This document shows positions 42,488 to 50,584 of a DNA stretch of 64,000 nucleotides, in pieces. The first letter of the stretch is position 1, and every line of letters starts with the position of its first letter. Location: NCBI RefSeq assembly GCF_024227715.1, contig NZ_CP100448.1:1364001-1428000 (forward strand). Direction: 5' to 3'. The translations under genes and the position numbers were made by a program. Source of the stretch: Halomarina litorea (GTDB taxonomy: Archaea > Halobacteriota > Halobacteria > Halobacteriales > Haloarculaceae). The notes below the pieces were generated by a model. The model saw only the letters and a list, made by a program, of their open reading frames with translations, made no database searches and was not told the DNA's origin.

Positions 42488-43447
42488 ATGCTCGGGACCG
42501 TACTGGGCGTGCTGGAGTGGGCACACCAGTTCTCGGACCCCCTCGCGTGGCTCGTCGTCGCGGCGTTCCTCCTCGCGGCGGCCCTCGACGTGGCCGGCCG
42601 CGACCCGGAGGCGCGCTACACGGCCGTCGCCGGGTGGGTCCTGTTCGCCGCCTTCTGGCTTTCGCTGATTCACTACTACGCCATCACCTCGAAGAGCATC
42701 GTCGAGGGAATCGGCAGTCTCGTCGCCGTCCCCGGGAGCCTCTATGCGGGCTACCTCCTCGCGCGCGGCCGCGACTCGTTGCTCGTCCTCTCGCGTGCGG
42801 TGGGCGGGATGGCGCTCGTCTTCCTCACCTTCGAGTCCATCACGCCGGTCAGGAACTTCCTTATCGAGGAGGTCACCCGCCAGACGGAGTTCGCGATGGG
42901 GCTGGTCGGCCAGACCGCCCCCGAGGACTTCCGGGTGGTCAGCGGGTCCGTCGTCGACCGCCCCGACCTCCGGAGCACGTTCCTGTTCATGGAGGGGGAC
43001 CACCGCATCACCTACACCATCCGCATCGCCTGTACGGGACTGGGGAGCATCGCCATCTTCGCGGGTGCCATCGCGGCCGTGCGCGCGCCGGTCCACCGCA
43101 AGGTGCGAGCGCTCGCCGTCTCCGTCCCCGTCATCTACGTGCTGAACATCGTCCGGAACACCTTCATCGGCCTCTCGTTCGGCCAGCAACGCCTCCAGTT
43201 GTTCCCCGGGCAGGTGATGACGATGTTCGCCTCGAACGACCCCTACATGGTGTCGTACTTCATCGCGGACCGCATCCTCGCACAGGTGCTCTCGGTCGTC
43301 GCCCTCGTCGGTATCACGTGGCTCGTGGTCCGCGAACTCCCCGAGATTACGACCATCCTCGAAGACGCCCTGTTCATGCTCACGGGCACCGAGTACGACC
43401 TGCAGGCGGCCATCGCCGGGTCGGGGTCGGGGTCGACAGAAGAGTAG
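42488..43447 (+). CDS. artA: Archaeosortase A (ArtA)
   Basis: A 319-residue membrane transpeptidase that processes PGF-CTERM proteins, with about eight helices. The catalytic Cys182 lies in IRIACTGLGSIAIF, Arg223 in NIVRNTFIGL and Arg262 in FIADRILAQV. Relative to the three catalytic residues known in Haloferax volcanii ArtA, all are shifted by the same nine positions, so the active site is intact. A TATA-like CATATACC (42459-42466) 26 bases before the ATG indicates its own leaderless promoter. Its substrates here include the S-layer protein directly upstream and the BtuF-like protein at 51740-52852. Confidence 0.95.
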   Translation: MLGTVLGVLEWAHQFSDPLAWLVVAAFLLAAALDVAGRDPEARYTAVAGWVLFAAFWLSLIHYYAITSKSIVEGIGSLVAVPGSLYAGYLLARGRDSLLVLSRAVGGMALVFLTFESITPVRNFLIEEVTRQTEFAMGLVGQTAPEDFRVVSGSVVDRPDLRSTFLFMEGDHRITYTIRIACTGLGSIAIFAGAIAAVRAPVHRKVRALAVSVPVIYVLNIVRNTFIGLSFGQQRLQLFPGQVMTMFASNDPYMVSYFIADRILAQVLSVVALVGITWLVVRELPEITTILEDALFMLTGTEYDLQAAIAGSGSGSTEE

Positions 43448-43463
43448 TTCGTTCGGCTCGTTC

Positions 43464-44291
43464 TCAGACGGTCCGTTCCTCGACCACGTCCTCGGGAGCG
43501 CCGCCCAGCGCGCGCATCGCGTCGGCTTCCAGCAGGTGCAGGTCGCCCGGGACCACGAGCAGGTGGAGGGGGTCGCCGAACTCCCGGTCCGCGAGCGCGC
43601 CGAGTCGATCGGCGACGACGAGGGGGTCCGGCGACCCGGCCCGACAGACGGCGACGGCGAGTGCGTCGGCGTCCCAGTGGGTCGCGAGGAGGTCGGCGGC
43701 GTAGTCTGCGCGCATGAACGCCTCCCGTTCGCGCTCGTCGTCGCCGGTCGCCCGTTCTTTCCCCGGGTTGTGGTCGACCTTGATGTCGAGGTAGACGAGC
43801 GTGTGGAGGCCGCGCTCCCGGTTGGCCTCGACGGTGTCGACGACGCTCTTCGGGACGCCGTCGCCGCCGTGGGCGTAGGGGAACGGCAGGGTGGTGGCCT
43901 TCCCGAAGCGGTAGTTCTGGAGGCCGGTGATGGCGGCGGCGGCGGCCCCGGCGGTCGTCCCGTGGACGACGCGCGTCTCGATGCCCCGCTCCTCGGCGCG
44001 CATCCGCAGGTCGACGTGGGTGGTGGAAATCATCGTGTCCCCGGCGGTGAGAAAGACCACGTCCTCGGATTCCGCGGCCGCGAGTATCGGTTCGGGGTCG
44101 CGTTCGACCCCCGCACGGTCTCTGACCTCGACGTCGACGTCGTGGTACGCTTCGAGGTCCTCGACGGTGGTGCCCATCAGCCGCGAGGTGTAGAACTCCG
44201 CGAAGGCGCGGTCGCACGCGCGCAGGGCGTCGCGGCCCTCGATGGTGATGGAGCGTTCGTCGTAGAGACCGAGGCCGACGAAGGTGAGCAT
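43464..44291 (-). CDS. dph5: Diphthine synthase (Dph5)
   Basis: A 275-residue tetrapyrrole-methylase-fold enzyme that trimethylates the amino group on the histidine of elongation factor 2 during diphthamide synthesis. It opens with MLTFVGLGLYDERSITIEG, has FLTAGDTMISTTH, VVHGTTAGAAAAAITG and LHLLVVPGDLHLLEADA near the end. This matches the archaeal enzyme in length and motif order. Convergent with artA (16 bases apart), divergent from the Trm5 gene. Confidence 0.94.
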   Translation of the reverse strand: MLTFVGLGLYDERSITIEGRDALRACDRAFAEFYTSRLMGTTVEDLEAYHDVDVEVRDRAGVERDPEPILAAAESEDVVFLTAGDTMISTTHVDLRMRAEERGIETRVVHGTTAGAAAAAITGLQNYRFGKATTLPFPYAHGGDGVPKSVVDTVEANRERGLHTLVYLDIKVDHNPGKERATGDDEREREAFMRADYAADLLATHWDADALAVAVCRAGSPDPLVVADRLGALADREFGDPLHLLVVPGDLHLLEADAMRALGGAPEDVVEERTV

Positions 44292-44394
44292 AGTTCCCCT
44301 GACAGACGCGGGGGCTTAACCCGCGCGGAGTCGATCTCGTGGGCCACCCACCGCGAAGCGTCACGTTTAGCCCGGCCCGTCGTCCAGAGGAGGT

Positions 44395-45369
44395 ATGGAA
44401 GTCCCGTGCGTCCGCGTCCGCCCGCAGGACGGCGAGCGGACCCGAGCGGCCCTCGCCGACCGCGGTCTCGTTCACGACGGCTACGAGATAACCGTCGAGG
44501 GCGGCTGGCTCTACGTCCCCGTCTCGGACGCGGAGGGGGTCGGCGCGGAGTACGACGTGACGACCCACGACCTGCCCGTCCGCGAGGGCCAGACGCTCCC
44601 CGCCGACCTCCTCGGGTTCGAACCCTCCTACGAGCGCATCGGGACCATCGCCATCGTCGACGAGGACGACGAGGACCGGGCGCGAGCCATCGCGGACGCC
44701 ATCGTCGAGAGCGACCTGCCCCTCGACAGCGTCGTCAACCGCGCCTCGAAGGTGAAAGGTGAGTTGCGGGTGCGCGACTGGGAGGTGCTCGCCGGTGGCA
44801 CCGAGACGATCCACCGCGAGTACGGCTTCGAGTACGCACTCGACCTCGCCACCGTCTACTTCTCTCCCCGTCTCGCCACCGAACGCCACCGGGTGACCGA
44901 ACAGACCGAGGCGGGCGAGAACGCCCTCGACCTGTTCGCGGGCGTCGGGCCGTTCGTGATTCCGTTCGCCGCCCGCGGTGCCGAGGCGGTCGGCGTCGAC
45001 CTCAATCCGGCCGCCGTCACCTTCATGCGCGAGAACGCCGAGCGAAACGGCGTCGCGGAGCGCGTCACCGCAATCGAGGGCGACGTGCGCGAACTCTCGG
45101 GGTACGACGACTGGGCCGACCGCCTCGTGATGAACCTCCCGCACAGCGCCGACGCGTTCCTCGAGACGGCGGTGCGACTCGCGGGCGACGACTGCACGCT
45201 CCACTACTACGACATCCAGTCTGACGATGACCCCTTCGGCCCCGGTGAAGCGGCCATCCGCGCCGCCGCGGAACCCGAGTACGACGTGACCGTCGAGAAC
45301 CGACACGTGGTGCGTTCCTACGCCCCACACGAGGAGAACGTCTGTCTGGACGTGCGGTTGACGAGGTAA
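44395..45369 (+). CDS. trm5: tRNA (guanine37-N1)-methyltransferase (Trm5)
   Basis: A 324-residue SAM-dependent enzyme making m1G37 in tRNAs reading CNN codons, which prevents frameshifting. An N-terminal D1 domain, an RNA-binding part with IVNRASKVKGELRVRDWEVL-type sequence, and a Rossmann domain with NALDLFAGVGPFVIPFA, VGVDLNPAAVTFM and the NLPHSADAFL motif. DLNP and NLPH suit the archaeal Trm5b group. Residues at the C-terminus (VRSYAPHEENVCLDVRL) match the family. It is divergent from dph5 and adjacent to another translation-modification gene. Confidence 0.92.
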   Translation: MEVPCVRVRPQDGERTRAALADRGLVHDGYEITVEGGWLYVPVSDAEGVGAEYDVTTHDLPVREGQTLPADLLGFEPSYERIGTIAIVDEDDEDRARAIADAIVESDLPLDSVVNRASKVKGELRVRDWEVLAGGTETIHREYGFEYALDLATVYFSPRLATERHRVTEQTEAGENALDLFAGVGPFVIPFAARGAEAVGVDLNPAAVTFMRENAERNGVAERVTAIEGDVRELSGYDDWADRLVMNLPHSADAFLETAVRLAGDDCTLHYYDIQSDDDPFGPGEAAIRAAAEPEYDVTVENRHVVRSYAPHEENVCLDVRLTR

Positions 45370-45400
45370 CGCTGAGGACGCGAGAAAGAGCGTCGGTCGG

Positions 45401-45634
45401 TTACGGCTTCCAGTCCATCTTCACCGTGACCGTCTCGTAGTTCCCGCGGAGGAGGGAGGAGCGCTCGCGGACGCCGATTTCGAAGGCGATGCTGTCGGCG
45501 GGCGAGAGTTCGACCGTCTTGTTCCCCACGCGGACGTTCCCCGACCCGTCGCGAATCTCCTGTGCGAGCGCCTCGAGGCGGTCCGCGGCCTCCTCGCGCG
45601 CGAGCTTCTCGCCGTGTGACGTCTTATCTGCCAT
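45401..45634 (-). CDS. Amphi-Trp domain protein
   Basis: A 77-residue protein of the haloarchaeal amphi-Trp family: GEKLAREEAADRLEALAQEI (helix), IRDGSGNVRVGNKTVELSP and FEIGVRERSSLL, ending VKMDWKP with the conserved Trp. Function unknown. The ATG at 45634 starts the family sequence. It is convergent with the Trm5 gene, with a 31-base gap. Confidence 0.82.
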   Translation of the reverse strand: MADKTSHGEKLAREEAADRLEALAQEIRDGSGNVRVGNKTVELSPADSIAFEIGVRERSSLLRGNYETVTVKMDWKP

Positions 45635-45704
45635 ATGGGACGATGAACCGCTCGCCCGATAAGCGTGCGGGCGGCGGCAGCGCTCTCTCCTCCTCCCGTG
45701 CCCC

Positions 45705-46103
45705 TCAGGCTCCCGGCACGCCGAGCGCCGTGATGGAGATGAGGCCGACGAGGTGGAGGACGTAGAGGACGACCTCCACGGCCAGCCACGCGACGAGGCC
45801 GATACCGGCCGCGCTCCCCCACCCGCCGGGGTACGACCAGTTGATGACGCCGACCCAGGCGACGAGCGCCAGCACCGGGCCGACGACCGGGAGCCCCCCG
45901 AGGAAGAAGTTGACCAGCCCCCAGACGAGTGCGCCGGCGAGGGCCGCGACCACCGCCCGCCCGTAGCCGACGTCCTTGTCCACCAGCAGGCGCGCGCCGA
46001 CGTGGATGCCGAACGCACCCACGAGCAGGCTGATGAGGAACACGACGACGGCGTTCGTCGAGGCGGGGACCTCGCTCTGGAGGACCACCGGGGCGAGGCT
46101 CAC
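45705..46103 (-). CDS. Four-helix membrane protein, paralogue 1
   Basis: A 132-residue membrane protein. Hydrophobic segments at about residues 19-40, 47-67, 72-90 and 100-123, ending GVPGA. A GTG preceded by the Shine-Dalgarno-like GGAGGTG (46112-46118, minus strand) eight bases upstream marks 46103 as the better start; a GTG eleven codons earlier keeps the frame open. It is a clear paralogue of the product at 53139-53546, with the same order of helices and the same GVP end. Function unknown. Confidence 0.68.
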   Translation of the reverse strand: MSLAPVVLQSEVPASTNAVVVFLISLLVGAFGIHVGARLLVDKDVGYGRAVVAALAGALVWGLVNFFLGGLPVVGPVLALVAWVGVINWSYPGGWGSAAGIGLVAWLAVEVVLYVLHLVGLISITALGVPGA

Positions 46104-46274
46104 GAGCGCCGCACCTCCGAGACGGTCGGCTCCCACGGGCCGCGAGTTCTCGGCGCCACAGTGCTCGGCCGGTCGCGTCGACGTGTCCGTCTCATCGTTC
46201 GGTGCCCGGGAATACGTCGCGGCGCTGTAAGTATCTACACCCGCCTCCGTGTGGGACTGTCGCGCGGGGACGAC

Positions 46275-46709
46275 TCACTCCTCGTCCTCGTCGGTCATCC
46301 GGACGGTGAGGACCGGCACCGGCGAGAGGCGGACGACCTTCTCCGTGACGCTCCCGAGGAGGTAGCGGTCGAGGCCGGTCCGACCGTGGGTCCCCATCAC
46401 GACGAGGTCGACGTCGTTGTTCTCGACGTACTCGACGATGCGGCGGTAGGCGGGCCCCCGTTCGACGCGGGTGACGCACTCGACGCCCGCGGCGCGGGCG
46501 CGGTCCGCGATGTCGTCGGTCGCGCGCTCACCCACGTCGGTGAGGGCGTCGATGACCCGTTCGACCGCGAGGTCGCTCGCGTACATCGGGTTGACGACGT
46601 AGAGGGCGTGGAGTCGCGCGTCGAACGTCGTCGCGAGGTCGAGTGCGTGGTCGACGGCGACGCGCGCGCCGTCGCTTCCGTCGGTGGGCACGAGGATGTC
46701 GTGGTACAT
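46275..46709 (-). CDS. Universal stress protein A family
   Basis: A 144-residue UspA-type protein: MYHDILVPTDGSDGARVAVD at the start, and the ATP-binding G-x2-G-x9-G(S/T) pattern in MGTHGRTGLDRYLLGSVTEKV near residues 105-126, so it belongs to the nucleotide-binding class. Acts in the cytoplasm, with a role in stress endurance inferred from the family. It is a single-domain version and stands alone. Confidence 0.93.
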   Translation of the reverse strand: MYHDILVPTDGSDGARVAVDHALDLATTFDARLHALYVVNPMYASDLAVERVIDALTDVGERATDDIADRARAAGVECVTRVERGPAYRRIVEYVENNDVDLVVMGTHGRTGLDRYLLGSVTEKVVRLSPVPVLTVRMTDEDEE

Positions 46710-46813
46710 GGGCTCTCTCGAGAAGCTATGCGCTCCGTGACTATAGCCTGTCGCGCGCCGTCGCCGGCGTCCGACCCACCGTAGCTTTACGTGCGGGACG
46801 GGTGGTCACTGGG

Positions 46814-47443
46814 GTGAACGAAGACGAGGTCCGACGAGTGTGGGCGGAACGGTCGGGGGAGTTCTCCCCGGAGTACTACGCCTACTACGGGCCCAACGAG
46901 ACGAGCGAGCGCATCCGCGAGGTGCTCGAGGCGACGGTCGGACGCGGAGCGAGCGTCCTCGAACTCGGCTGCAGTGCCGGGCGACACCTCGCCCACCTCC
47001 ACGAGAGCGGGTACGCGGACCTCCACGGCATCGATATCAACGAGGACGCGTTCGACGTTCTCCGGGAGACGTACCCGGCCCTCGCCGAGGCGGGCACCTT
47101 CCACCTCGGGGCCATCGAGGACCTCCTCGCGGACACCCCGGACGGGCGCTACGACGCCGTCTTCTCCGTCGAGACGCTCCAGCACGTCCACCCGGACGCC
47201 CAGACGACGTTCGACGACGTGGCACGGGTCACGGCGGACACGCTCGTCACCGTCGAGAACGAGGGGCCCGGCGAGGGGTCGCCCGACGACCCGGGCGTGA
47301 ACTACGTCAACGACGAGTTCCCCCTCTTCTATCGTGACTGGGGGCGCGTGTTCGGGGAACGCGGGTTCGAGGAGGAACGGACGGAACGTCTCGACCGGGA
47401 CACCCTGCGCGTGTTCCGGAAGCGGGGCGCTGAGGCCGAGTAG
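46814..47443 (+). CDS. SAM-dependent methyltransferase
   Basis: A 209-residue class I methyltransferase starting at GTG. Motif I is VLELGCSAGRHLAHL, post-I DLHGIDINEDAFDVLRE, and the acidic motif IV region AVFSVETLQHVHPDAQ. The N-terminal YYAYYGPNETSERIRE fits bacterial and archaeal small-molecule enzymes, but the substrate cannot be read. It is divergent from the stress protein and upstream of tRNA-Thr. Confidence 0.87.
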   Translation: MNEDEVRRVWAERSGEFSPEYYAYYGPNETSERIREVLEATVGRGASVLELGCSAGRHLAHLHESGYADLHGIDINEDAFDVLRETYPALAEAGTFHLGAIEDLLADTPDGRYDAVFSVETLQHVHPDAQTTFDDVARVTADTLVTVENEGPGEGSPDDPGVNYVNDEFPLFYRDWGRVFGERGFEEERTERLDRDTLRVFRKRGAEAE

Positions 47444-47591
47444 ACCCACGCCCGACGACTGGCGAAGCACGACCGACTCCTGGCACGACATCCTCGATAG
47501 GAGAACTGACGGACAGGTCCGCGACTCGTCCGCTCGGAACCGGGCGCAGACGGAGAGGGCGGCCGCTCCGGGCGCAGTTCGCGTCAGAAAG

Positions 47592-47663
47592 AGCCGGTGG
47601 GGGGATTTGAACCCTCGACCTAATCCTTACGAAGGATTCGCTCTGCCAGCTGAGCTACACCGG
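47592..47663 (-). tRNA. tRNA-Thr (anticodon CGT)
   Basis: 72 bases on the minus strand. Acceptor stem GCCGGTG pairs with CACCGGC; D-arm GCTC...GAGC; anticodon stem AATCC/GGATT with loop TTCGTAA (anticodon CGT, reads ACG). The T-loop is TTCAAAT; the T-stem GAGGG/CCCCC has one A-C mismatch at the second pair (plus-strand 47600 against 47614). No intron and no encoded CCA. The mismatch may be corrected or tolerated. Confidence 0.92.
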
Positions 47664-48188
47664 CGCTATCAGGACATGGTGGCAACGTGGGCATAAGGAT
47701 TCCGGAGTCGGTCCGCCGTGTCCCGGTCTGGCGTGTCCCACGCCTCGCCCGCATGGGTCAGGGGACTCGCTACGGGCGGACGCGAGCAGCGACCTTCGGC
47801 GAACACGCTGCGGTTCTGGACGATACCAGCGCCGGCCAGCCATGGCGAGGGAGAAAACCAACGAAACGAGGAGTGTACGGGCAGCTAGTTCTCCGAACTA
47901 CCGAAACTCGCGCGGGAACTACCCATCCCATGCGCTGGTGATGATATTAGTTCCCTAGTACCAAGATTGATAACGGCTGGCGTAGTTCGTTGGGATGCAA
48001 TGTCCGTCCGACAGTCGTGGCGTGTGTCGGCCTCGCCCGGCCGGCCCGTCGTGTCGAACCGTCCCCCCGCCGAGGTGGTCGTGAGGTAGGCGACCCCGTT
48101 CCCGTCACTCACAGTAGTTACTGTTCGTCCGGCCGCGCTGACTCGAACTCCGGCGCGGCCACCTGCGTGTGTTCTCGCGGTTCCGCTT
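47664..48188. other. No confident gene; AT-rich island
   Basis: 525 bases beside tRNA-Thr. A minus-strand frame (47885-48202) contains stretches of haloarchaeal codon use around 48030-48110 but no recognisable family, so I do not call it. The core at about 47940-47985 is AT-rich (gatgatattagttccctagt) and could hold a promoter. Nothing else is evident. Confidence 0.4.
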
Positions 48189-48302
48189 CTACAGTACGAC
48201 ACTCAATGCGACCCCGACCACGATGAGGACGAAGATGAGCGTCGAGACGATGAGAAGAACCGGTCGGCGAAGCTCATGGCTGCGTGAAGAACGAGCGGAC
48301 AC
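48189..48302 (-). CDS. 37-residue single-helix peptide
   Basis: Possible small protein: GTG start, SARSSRSHELRRP, then one strongly hydrophobic helix (VLLIVSTLIFVLIVVGVALSVVL is the core; part shown VLLIVSTLIFVL). Positive N-terminus suggests it faces the cytoplasm. It is 19 bases after the UPF0058 gene on the same strand. The call rests on the clean membrane helix and spacing only. Confidence 0.4.
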   Translation of the reverse strand: MSARSSRSHELRRPVLLIVSTLIFVLIVVGVALSVVL

Positions 48303-48321
48303 GTAACGTCCTACGCTCGCG

Positions 48322-48666
48322 TCAGTCGCTCCGGGCGTCCACCTGGTTCCGCTCGGCCGCCGTCGACTCCGTCCGCTCGCCACCCTCGGCTACCGCGGAC
48401 GGCCGGTCGTCGGACCGCGCTCCGTCCCGCCTCCCACCGTCTTCGTCCTCGCGGTCGACCGTCTCCCCGACGGCCTCCGCCAGCGCCTCCGACAGCGTGG
48501 TGACTGCGGCCTCGTGCGCCCCCTTCGACCGGAACACGGCGGCGGGTGCGACGTCGAGTCGGCTGTACGTCTCCAGTTCCGCGTCTTCGAGGTCGTCGCG
48601 CCCTCGCATGAACCGTCCGACCCGGTCGAGCAGCGCGTGCATGTGGACCAGCTCACGCTTTCGCAT
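48322..48666 (-). CDS. UPF0058 family protein, long form
   Basis: A 114-residue relative of 16031-16309. The first 72 residues follow the family (KRELVHMHALLDRVGRFMRG, then RSKGAHEAAVTTLSEALAEA), and a disordered, Arg- and Glu-rich tail of about 40 residues follows (REDEDGGRRDGARSDD). Function unknown. The family is largely haloarchaeal. The tail is what distinguishes it from the first copy. Confidence 0.8.
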   Translation of the reverse strand: MRKRELVHMHALLDRVGRFMRGRDDLEDAELETYSRLDVAPAAVFRSKGAHEAAVTTLSEALAEAVGETVDREDEDGGRRDGARSDDRPSAVAEGGERTESTAAERNQVDARSD

Positions 48667-48770
48667 TGTGATCTCGCTAGGTTTTTGGCACGCCTAAACC
48701 CTTCGTGGGAACGAGTGACACGAGTCCGCAGTCGTGCGGTTCGCCGGACGAGCCGTCGCCGCCGTCGCGA

Positions 48771-49484
48771 TCAGCAGAGGTCGATCGTGACGTAGACCCG
48801 GGCGTCCGCGGTGACGTTCACGCCGATGCCGGCGCGGTCGGCGTTCCGGTAGAGCAACTTCGTCTTCTCGTCGGCCTCGCCCTGCCACTTGGCGACGACC
48901 TGGTCGGCGATCTCGCGTTCGCTCGGGACCTCGCCCGATTCGAGGGTGAGGCGTCCGACGAGTTCGATCTCCTCACCGTCGCGGACGCCGGCGCTCCCGG
49001 CGATGCGACAGTGGTTGTACCGGTCGAACTCCTTGTACCGCTCCGTCGTCGAGTAGCCAGCGGCGGCGTGGGAGGGGTAGCCCTGTTCGGCCATGTTCAC
49101 GCTGTGGAAGCGCGCCATCTCGTCGAGGGTCGACTCGCGGCGCAGGGGCTCACGACCCGCCCGCGCCCGGACGTGGTCGTTGACGATGGAGAGGACGTGC
49201 CCCTCGACGGCCGCCTCGTTGACCGAGGATTTCTCGAACGGTTCGGGCGTGGGCGTCGGTGTCGCCTCGGGGGTAGGCGTGGGTGTCGACGGCGTCGGTT
49301 CGGGCGTCGGTGTCGCCGTCGGTGCCGGCGTTGGTTCGGGCGTCTGCGTGAGCGTCGACTGGTTCGTCGTCGACCCCAGGTTGTTCGAGGCGTCGTCGGC
49401 GAACTGGGTGCCGATGAACCCGCCGACGGCCATCGACGTGAAGACGACGGCGCTGACTACCACGAGAAGGACTCGGTTCACCAT
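48771..49484 (-). CDS. Secreted or anchored CAP-domain protein
   Basis: A 237-residue protein. An N-terminal hydrophobic segment (NRVLLVVVSAVVFTSMAVGG) is either a signal peptide or an uncleaved anchor. A stalk of PTP/PEPT repeats (residues about 45-85) separates it from a CAP (SCP-like) domain with the His and Glu of DEMARFHSVNMAEQGY, a central Cys, and YVTIDLC at the end. Two Cys (CRIAG and the terminal C) could pair outside the cell. CAP proteins have varied extracellular roles. The ATG at 49484 is chosen; the longer open frame upstream runs into unrelated sequence. Confidence 0.82.
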   Translation of the reverse strand: MVNRVLLVVVSAVVFTSMAVGGFIGTQFADDASNNLGSTTNQSTLTQTPEPTPAPTATPTPEPTPSTPTPTPEATPTPTPEPFEKSSVNEAAVEGHVLSIVNDHVRARAGREPLRRESTLDEMARFHSVNMAEQGYPSHAAAGYSTTERYKEFDRYNHCRIAGSAGVRDGEEIELVGRLTLESGEVPSEREIADQVVAKWQGEADEKTKLLYRNADRAGIGVNVTADARVYVTIDLC

Positions 49485-49576
49485 GCGTGCGTATCGGCAA
49501 TCCGGTACATCTAACTTTTGGATACATACATAGAAACTTGAGAAAATGCAGGGTCGCTCGCGCCTCTCCCACGGGT

Positions 49577-49816
49577 ATGGACTGGCTCTCCCGGGGACGC
49601 GACGGGCGGCGATTCGCCGCCCACGTCGGCACGGCGGTCGTCGCACTGCTGGTCGTCTCCTTCCGCGAGTCGCTGCTCTCGCTCGCCCCACTCGTCCGGC
49701 CGCCCGGCGGGACCCGCTGGTTCACGCTGGTCGCCGTCGTCGTCCTCTCGTTCGTCGTCCCGCTACTGGTCGCCGTCGGCCTCGCCGACGCCCGCTACAC
49801 CCGACGCTCCCGCTGA
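49577..49816 (+). CDS. 79-residue two-helix membrane protein
   Basis: Two hydrophobic segments: residues 14-33 and 48-68 (WFTLVAVVVLSFVVPLLVAV). Charged ends (MDWLSRGRDGRR and DARYTRRSR) flank them. Unknown function. The last 54 bases overlap the end of the btuD-type gene on the opposite strand. Preceded by an AT-rich stretch that could carry a promoter. Confidence 0.6.
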   Translation: MDWLSRGRDGRRFAAHVGTAVVALLVVSFRESLLSLAPLVRPPGGTRWFTLVAVVVLSFVVPLLVAVGLADARYTRRSR

Positions 49817-50584
49817 GTCCTCCAGTGCGGTCACGGTCGGCGTCCCGGTGGCGGGGTTCTCCCCGATGGCCGCGCGAGCGCCGAAGGCCCGTTCGACGAC
49901 GCCCTCTGTCAGCACCGTCCCGGGCGGCCCGGCCGCGAGCACCCGCCCGTCGGCGACGACGACGAGGGCGTCGCAGAACCGCGCCGCGAGGTCGAGGTCG
50001 TGGATGGCCGCCAGCGCGGTCCGACCCTCTCCGACCAGCGAGCGGACGAGCGAGAGCGTCCGCACCTGGTGGTTGATGTCGAGGCTGGCCGTCGGTTCGT
50101 CGAGCAGGAGGGCGGGCGTCTCCTGTGCCAGCGCGCGCGCCAGGAGGACGCGCTGGCGCTCCCCGCCGCTGACGGTCCCCACGGAACGGTCCGCGAGGTC
50201 CGCCACCTCCGCCCGGTCGAGGGCCCGGTCGACGGCCGCGCGGTCCTCCTCGGTCGTCCGCTCGAAGCGCCCCCGGTGGGCGCTCCGGCCCATCGCCACC
50301 ACCTCGCGCACCGGGAAGTCGAAGGCGAGCGAGGTGTCCTGCGGGACCGTCGCCACCCGCCGGGCGACGGCGCGCGCCGAGAGTCCCTCCACCGCCTCGC
50401 CGTCGACGAGGACCCGTCCATCGTCCGGCGTGAGGACGCCGTTGACCGTCCGGAGGAGGCTGGTCTTGCCCGCCCCGTTCGGCCCCACCAGCGCGACGAA
50501 CGTCCCTCGCTCGGCGTCGAAGGAGACGTCCCGGAGGATTCGGGTCCCGCCGAGCGAGAGCGAGACGTCCTCGACGCGGATCAC
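49763..50584 (-). CDS. btuD: Cobalamin/siderophore-type ABC ATPase
   Basis: A 273-residue ATPase of the FecCD/BtuCD family. Walker A GPNGAGKTS, signature TVSGGERQRVLLARAL, Walker B ALLLDEPTASLD, switch His in AAIHDLDLA. The GTG start overlaps the stop of the permease (GTGA). Vitamin B12 or Fe(III) chelates are the usual cargo; B12 is suggested by the double CbiX cluster elsewhere in the window, but that is weak evidence. The 3' end has a charged tail of about 30 residues. Confidence 0.9.
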   Translation of the reverse strand: MIRVEDVSLSLGGTRILRDVSFDAERGTFVALVGPNGAGKTSLLRTVNGVLTPDDGRVLVDGEAVEGLSARAVARRVATVPQDTSLAFDFPVREVVAMGRSAHRGRFERTTEEDRAAVDRALDRAEVADLADRSVGTVSGGERQRVLLARALAQETPALLLDEPTASLDINHQVRTLSLVRSLVGEGRTALAAIHDLDLAARFCDALVVVADGRVLAAGPPGTVLTEGVVERAFGARAAIGENPATGTPTVTALEDSAGASGVAGVGEADGDQ

